Virus record (IMG/VR): IMGVR_UViG_3300044996_000770
Span: 1 to 23,400 of that record
Length of the DNA stretch: 23,400 nt
Reading direction: 5' to 3' (one strand)
Source: a virus
Positions 21,893 to 23,400 of this stretch are shown here, one piece after another. The notes below the pieces were generated by a model that was not told where the DNA came from, did not search any database, and saw only the letters and a program-made list of their open reading frames with translations. Every line of letters starts with the position of its first letter. The stretch's first letter is position 1. Both the position numbers and the translations under genes were made by a program.

Positions 21893-23236
21893 GTGAAAGT
21901 CGAACAATGGGACATCGATCGCGTCAAACCGTATCCGGGAAACCCGCGCCGCAACGAGGCGGCGATCGAGCCGGTGTCGCGGTCGATTCAGGAATGGGGC
22001 TTTCGGCAGCCGCTGGTCGTCGAACCAGACGGCACGATCGTCGTGGGGCACACGCGCTGGTTGGCAGCCAAGAAGCTGGGGCTGAAGAAGGTGCCCGTGC
22101 ATGTGGCGAAGGACCTCACACCGGAGCAGATCAAGGCCTACCGCCTGGCCGACAATCGTCTGGCCGAGATCGCCACATGGGACGCCGAGTTGCTGCCGAT
22201 CGAACTGGCCGAACTGCAGGGCCTGGACTACGACCTGAGCCTGCTGGGTTTTGACCAGGAAGACCTGGCCAAGCTCCTGGACCCCGGCGTGAAGGATGGC
22301 TTGTGCGATCCCGATGAGGTCCCCGAACCGCCCGATGAAGCCATCACGCAGCCGGGCGACCTGTGGATACTGGGCGAGCACCGGTTGCTGTGTGGCGACT
22401 CGGGGAGTGCCGCTGACGTGGATCGCCTGTTGAATGGTGCCGAGGTGCACCTTGTGAACACGGATCCTCCTTACGGAGTCCGCGTCGAACCGCGGAGCAA
22501 CAACGCCATCGCGGCCGGGCTCAGTTCCTTCCAAGGCACGAAGCATCACCAGAAGTTCGACGTCGAGCGGCATCCGGAGAAAGCGAAGCCAACGGGGAAG
22601 AAGCTGCGTGCCAAGGATCGGCCGCTGGTCAATGACTTTGTCAGTGACGAAGAGTTCGATCGCTTGCTGCACGCATGGTTCGGCAACCTGGCGCGCGTGT
22701 TGCTACCAGGCCGAAGCTTTTACATCTGGGGAGGTTACGCGAACCTCGGGAATTATCCGCCCGTCTTGAAGGCCCACAAACTCTATTTCTCGCAAGGGGT
22801 TGTGTGGGACAAATGCCATCCGGTGTTGACGAGAAAAGACTTCATGGGCGCGTTTGAAATTGCGTTTTACGGTTGGAGAGAAGGGGCCGCTCACCGGTTC
22901 TACGGACCCAACAATGTGACTGACCTATGGCAAGTGAAGAAAATCCCGCCTCAGAAGCTCGAGCATCTGACGGGCAAGCCGGCCGAACTGGCCGTCCGTG
23001 CGCTGCAGTACTCGTCGGTCCAAGGCGAGAACGTACTGGACCTGTTTGGCGGAAGTGGATCCACGTTGATTGGCGCCGAGCAAACTGGCCGTCGTGGCTT
23101 TCTCATGGAGATTGACCCGCTCTACGCGGACATCATCGCGGATCGCTTCCAGCGGTTCACCGGCAAGCCGGCCGTGCTGGAGCGCACGGGTGAATCGCCG
23201 ATTCCCATGAAGCCGCGCGAGGAACACATGCGATGA
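21893..23236 (+). CDS. ParB-like domain fused to DNA methyltransferase (second copy)
   Basis: A 447-residue fusion of a ParB-like domain and a beta-class methyltransferase. GTG 21893 has GAGGAG nine bases upstream, and MKVEQWDIDRVKPYPGNPR is a typical start of this family; TTG 21830 is less likely. The ParB-like domain (1-90) has GFRQPLVV and the GHTRWLAAKKLG signature. The methyltransferase shows DPPYGV (191-196) and DLFGGSGST (383-391), again catalytic motif before AdoMet motif. The region between them is long and differs from that of the first fusion, so the DNA target is probably different. It should methylate N6-adenine or N4-cytosine. No matching restriction enzyme is seen. Its stop overlaps the next start (ATGA). 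Confidence 0.95.
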   Translation: MKVEQWDIDRVKPYPGNPRRNEAAIEPVSRSIQEWGFRQPLVVEPDGTIVVGHTRWLAAKKLGLKKVPVHVAKDLTPEQIKAYRLADNRLAEIATWDAELLPIELAELQGLDYDLSLLGFDQEDLAKLLDPGVKDGLCDPDEVPEPPDEAITQPGDLWILGEHRLLCGDSGSAADVDRLLNGAEVHLVNTDPPYGVRVEPRSNNAIAAGLSSFQGTKHHQKFDVERHPEKAKPTGKKLRAKDRPLVNDFVSDEEFDRLLHAWFGNLARVLLPGRSFYIWGGYANLGNYPPVLKAHKLYFSQGVVWDKCHPVLTRKDFMGAFEIAFYGWREGAAHRFYGPNNVTDLWQVKKIPPQKLEHLTGKPAELAVRALQYSSVQGENVLDLFGGSGSTLIGAEQTGRRGFLMEIDPLYADIIADRFQRFTGKPAVLERTGESPIPMKPREEHMR

Positions 23237-23400
23237 CGCTGAAGTCGCGTACGACTGCAATCGAGAACTTCCGCCGTGCGTCGTTTACGGACTGCCAGCC
23301 CTATTTCTTCAGTCGGCGAGCCGTTGCAGTCATTTCCACGGCAGGCGACTTTGCTTTGAAGGCAAATGAGTCCGCGCCGGTCTTTTCCAACCGGATGGTT
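23233..23400 (+). CDS. Start of an unknown gene, cut by window edge
   Basis: An open frame of 56 residues from ATG 23233, overlapping the methyltransferase stop (ATGA) and running off the right edge. It begins MTLKSRTTAIENFRRASFTD and contains no motif that I recognise. The overlap supports it being a real gene in the same operon. A packaging or head gene is possible from position, but nothing in these residues shows that. Confidence 0.5.
   Translation, partial: MTLKSRTTAIENFRRASFTDCQPYFFSRRAVAVISTAGDFALKANESAPVFSNRMV

Overview
The window looks like the early/replication half of an integrated phage or phage-like element in a high-GC bacterium, most likely a planctomycete. The basis for this is indirect: an inward Hanks-type kinase with an N-terminal zinc ribbon, a single transmembrane segment and a long WD40 tail is typical of planctomycetes, and so is the cluster of a serine recombinase, a DUF2924 protein and a small ORF. 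No rRNA, tRNA or CRISPR array was seen.

Layout. (1) Bases 1-1351, minus strand: a small ORF, a DUF2924 protein and a large serine recombinase that runs off the left edge. (2) Bases 1776-4178, plus strand: three overlapping or tightly packed genes of unknown function; the middle one carries a cysteine cluster and a C-terminal helix-turn-helix-like segment. (3) Bases 4203-7340, minus strand: a 1045-residue Ser/Thr kinase-WD40 protein whose WD40 part is visibly lower in GC than its kinase part; it looks like cargo. (4) Bases 7671-19055, plus strand: a long co-directional run that starts with a sigma-70-family factor and continues with two small proteins, a RecB/Cas4-like nuclease, a Sak4-like ATPase, a DUF669 protein, an ERCC4 nuclease, a RecD2-like helicase, a dATP/dGTP diphosphohydrolase-N domain protein, a ParB-methyltransferase fusion, a probable zinc-ribbon PD-(D/E)XK protein and a primase-polymerase/helicase. 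Many neighbours overlap by 4-30 bases, so translational coupling is likely. (5) Bases 19056-19381: a non-coding stretch with tandem and inverted repeats, a candidate origin or operator. (6) Bases 19382-23400, plus strand: another putative PD-(D/E)XK protein, small unknown proteins, an HNH endonuclease, a membrane peptide, a second ParB-methyltransferase fusion, and the start of a gene cut by the right edge. HNH and methyltransferase genes often sit just before phage packaging genes, so terminase and structural genes may lie to the right (inference).

Working together (inference from families): the sigma factor could switch on the long operon; the primase-polymerase/helicase would replicate the element; the Sak4-like ATPase, DUF669 protein, RecD2 helicase and Cas4/ERCC4-type nucleases would form a recombination-dependent replication and repair set; the two methyltransferases would mark the DNA. 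The most unusual items are a triple-nested hairpin ending in a T tract (11293-11394), a perfect 15-bp inverted repeat inside the first methyltransferase gene (14812-14843), the repeat cluster after the primase gene, two unnamed nuclease-like proteins and the unknown three-gene block at 1776-4178.
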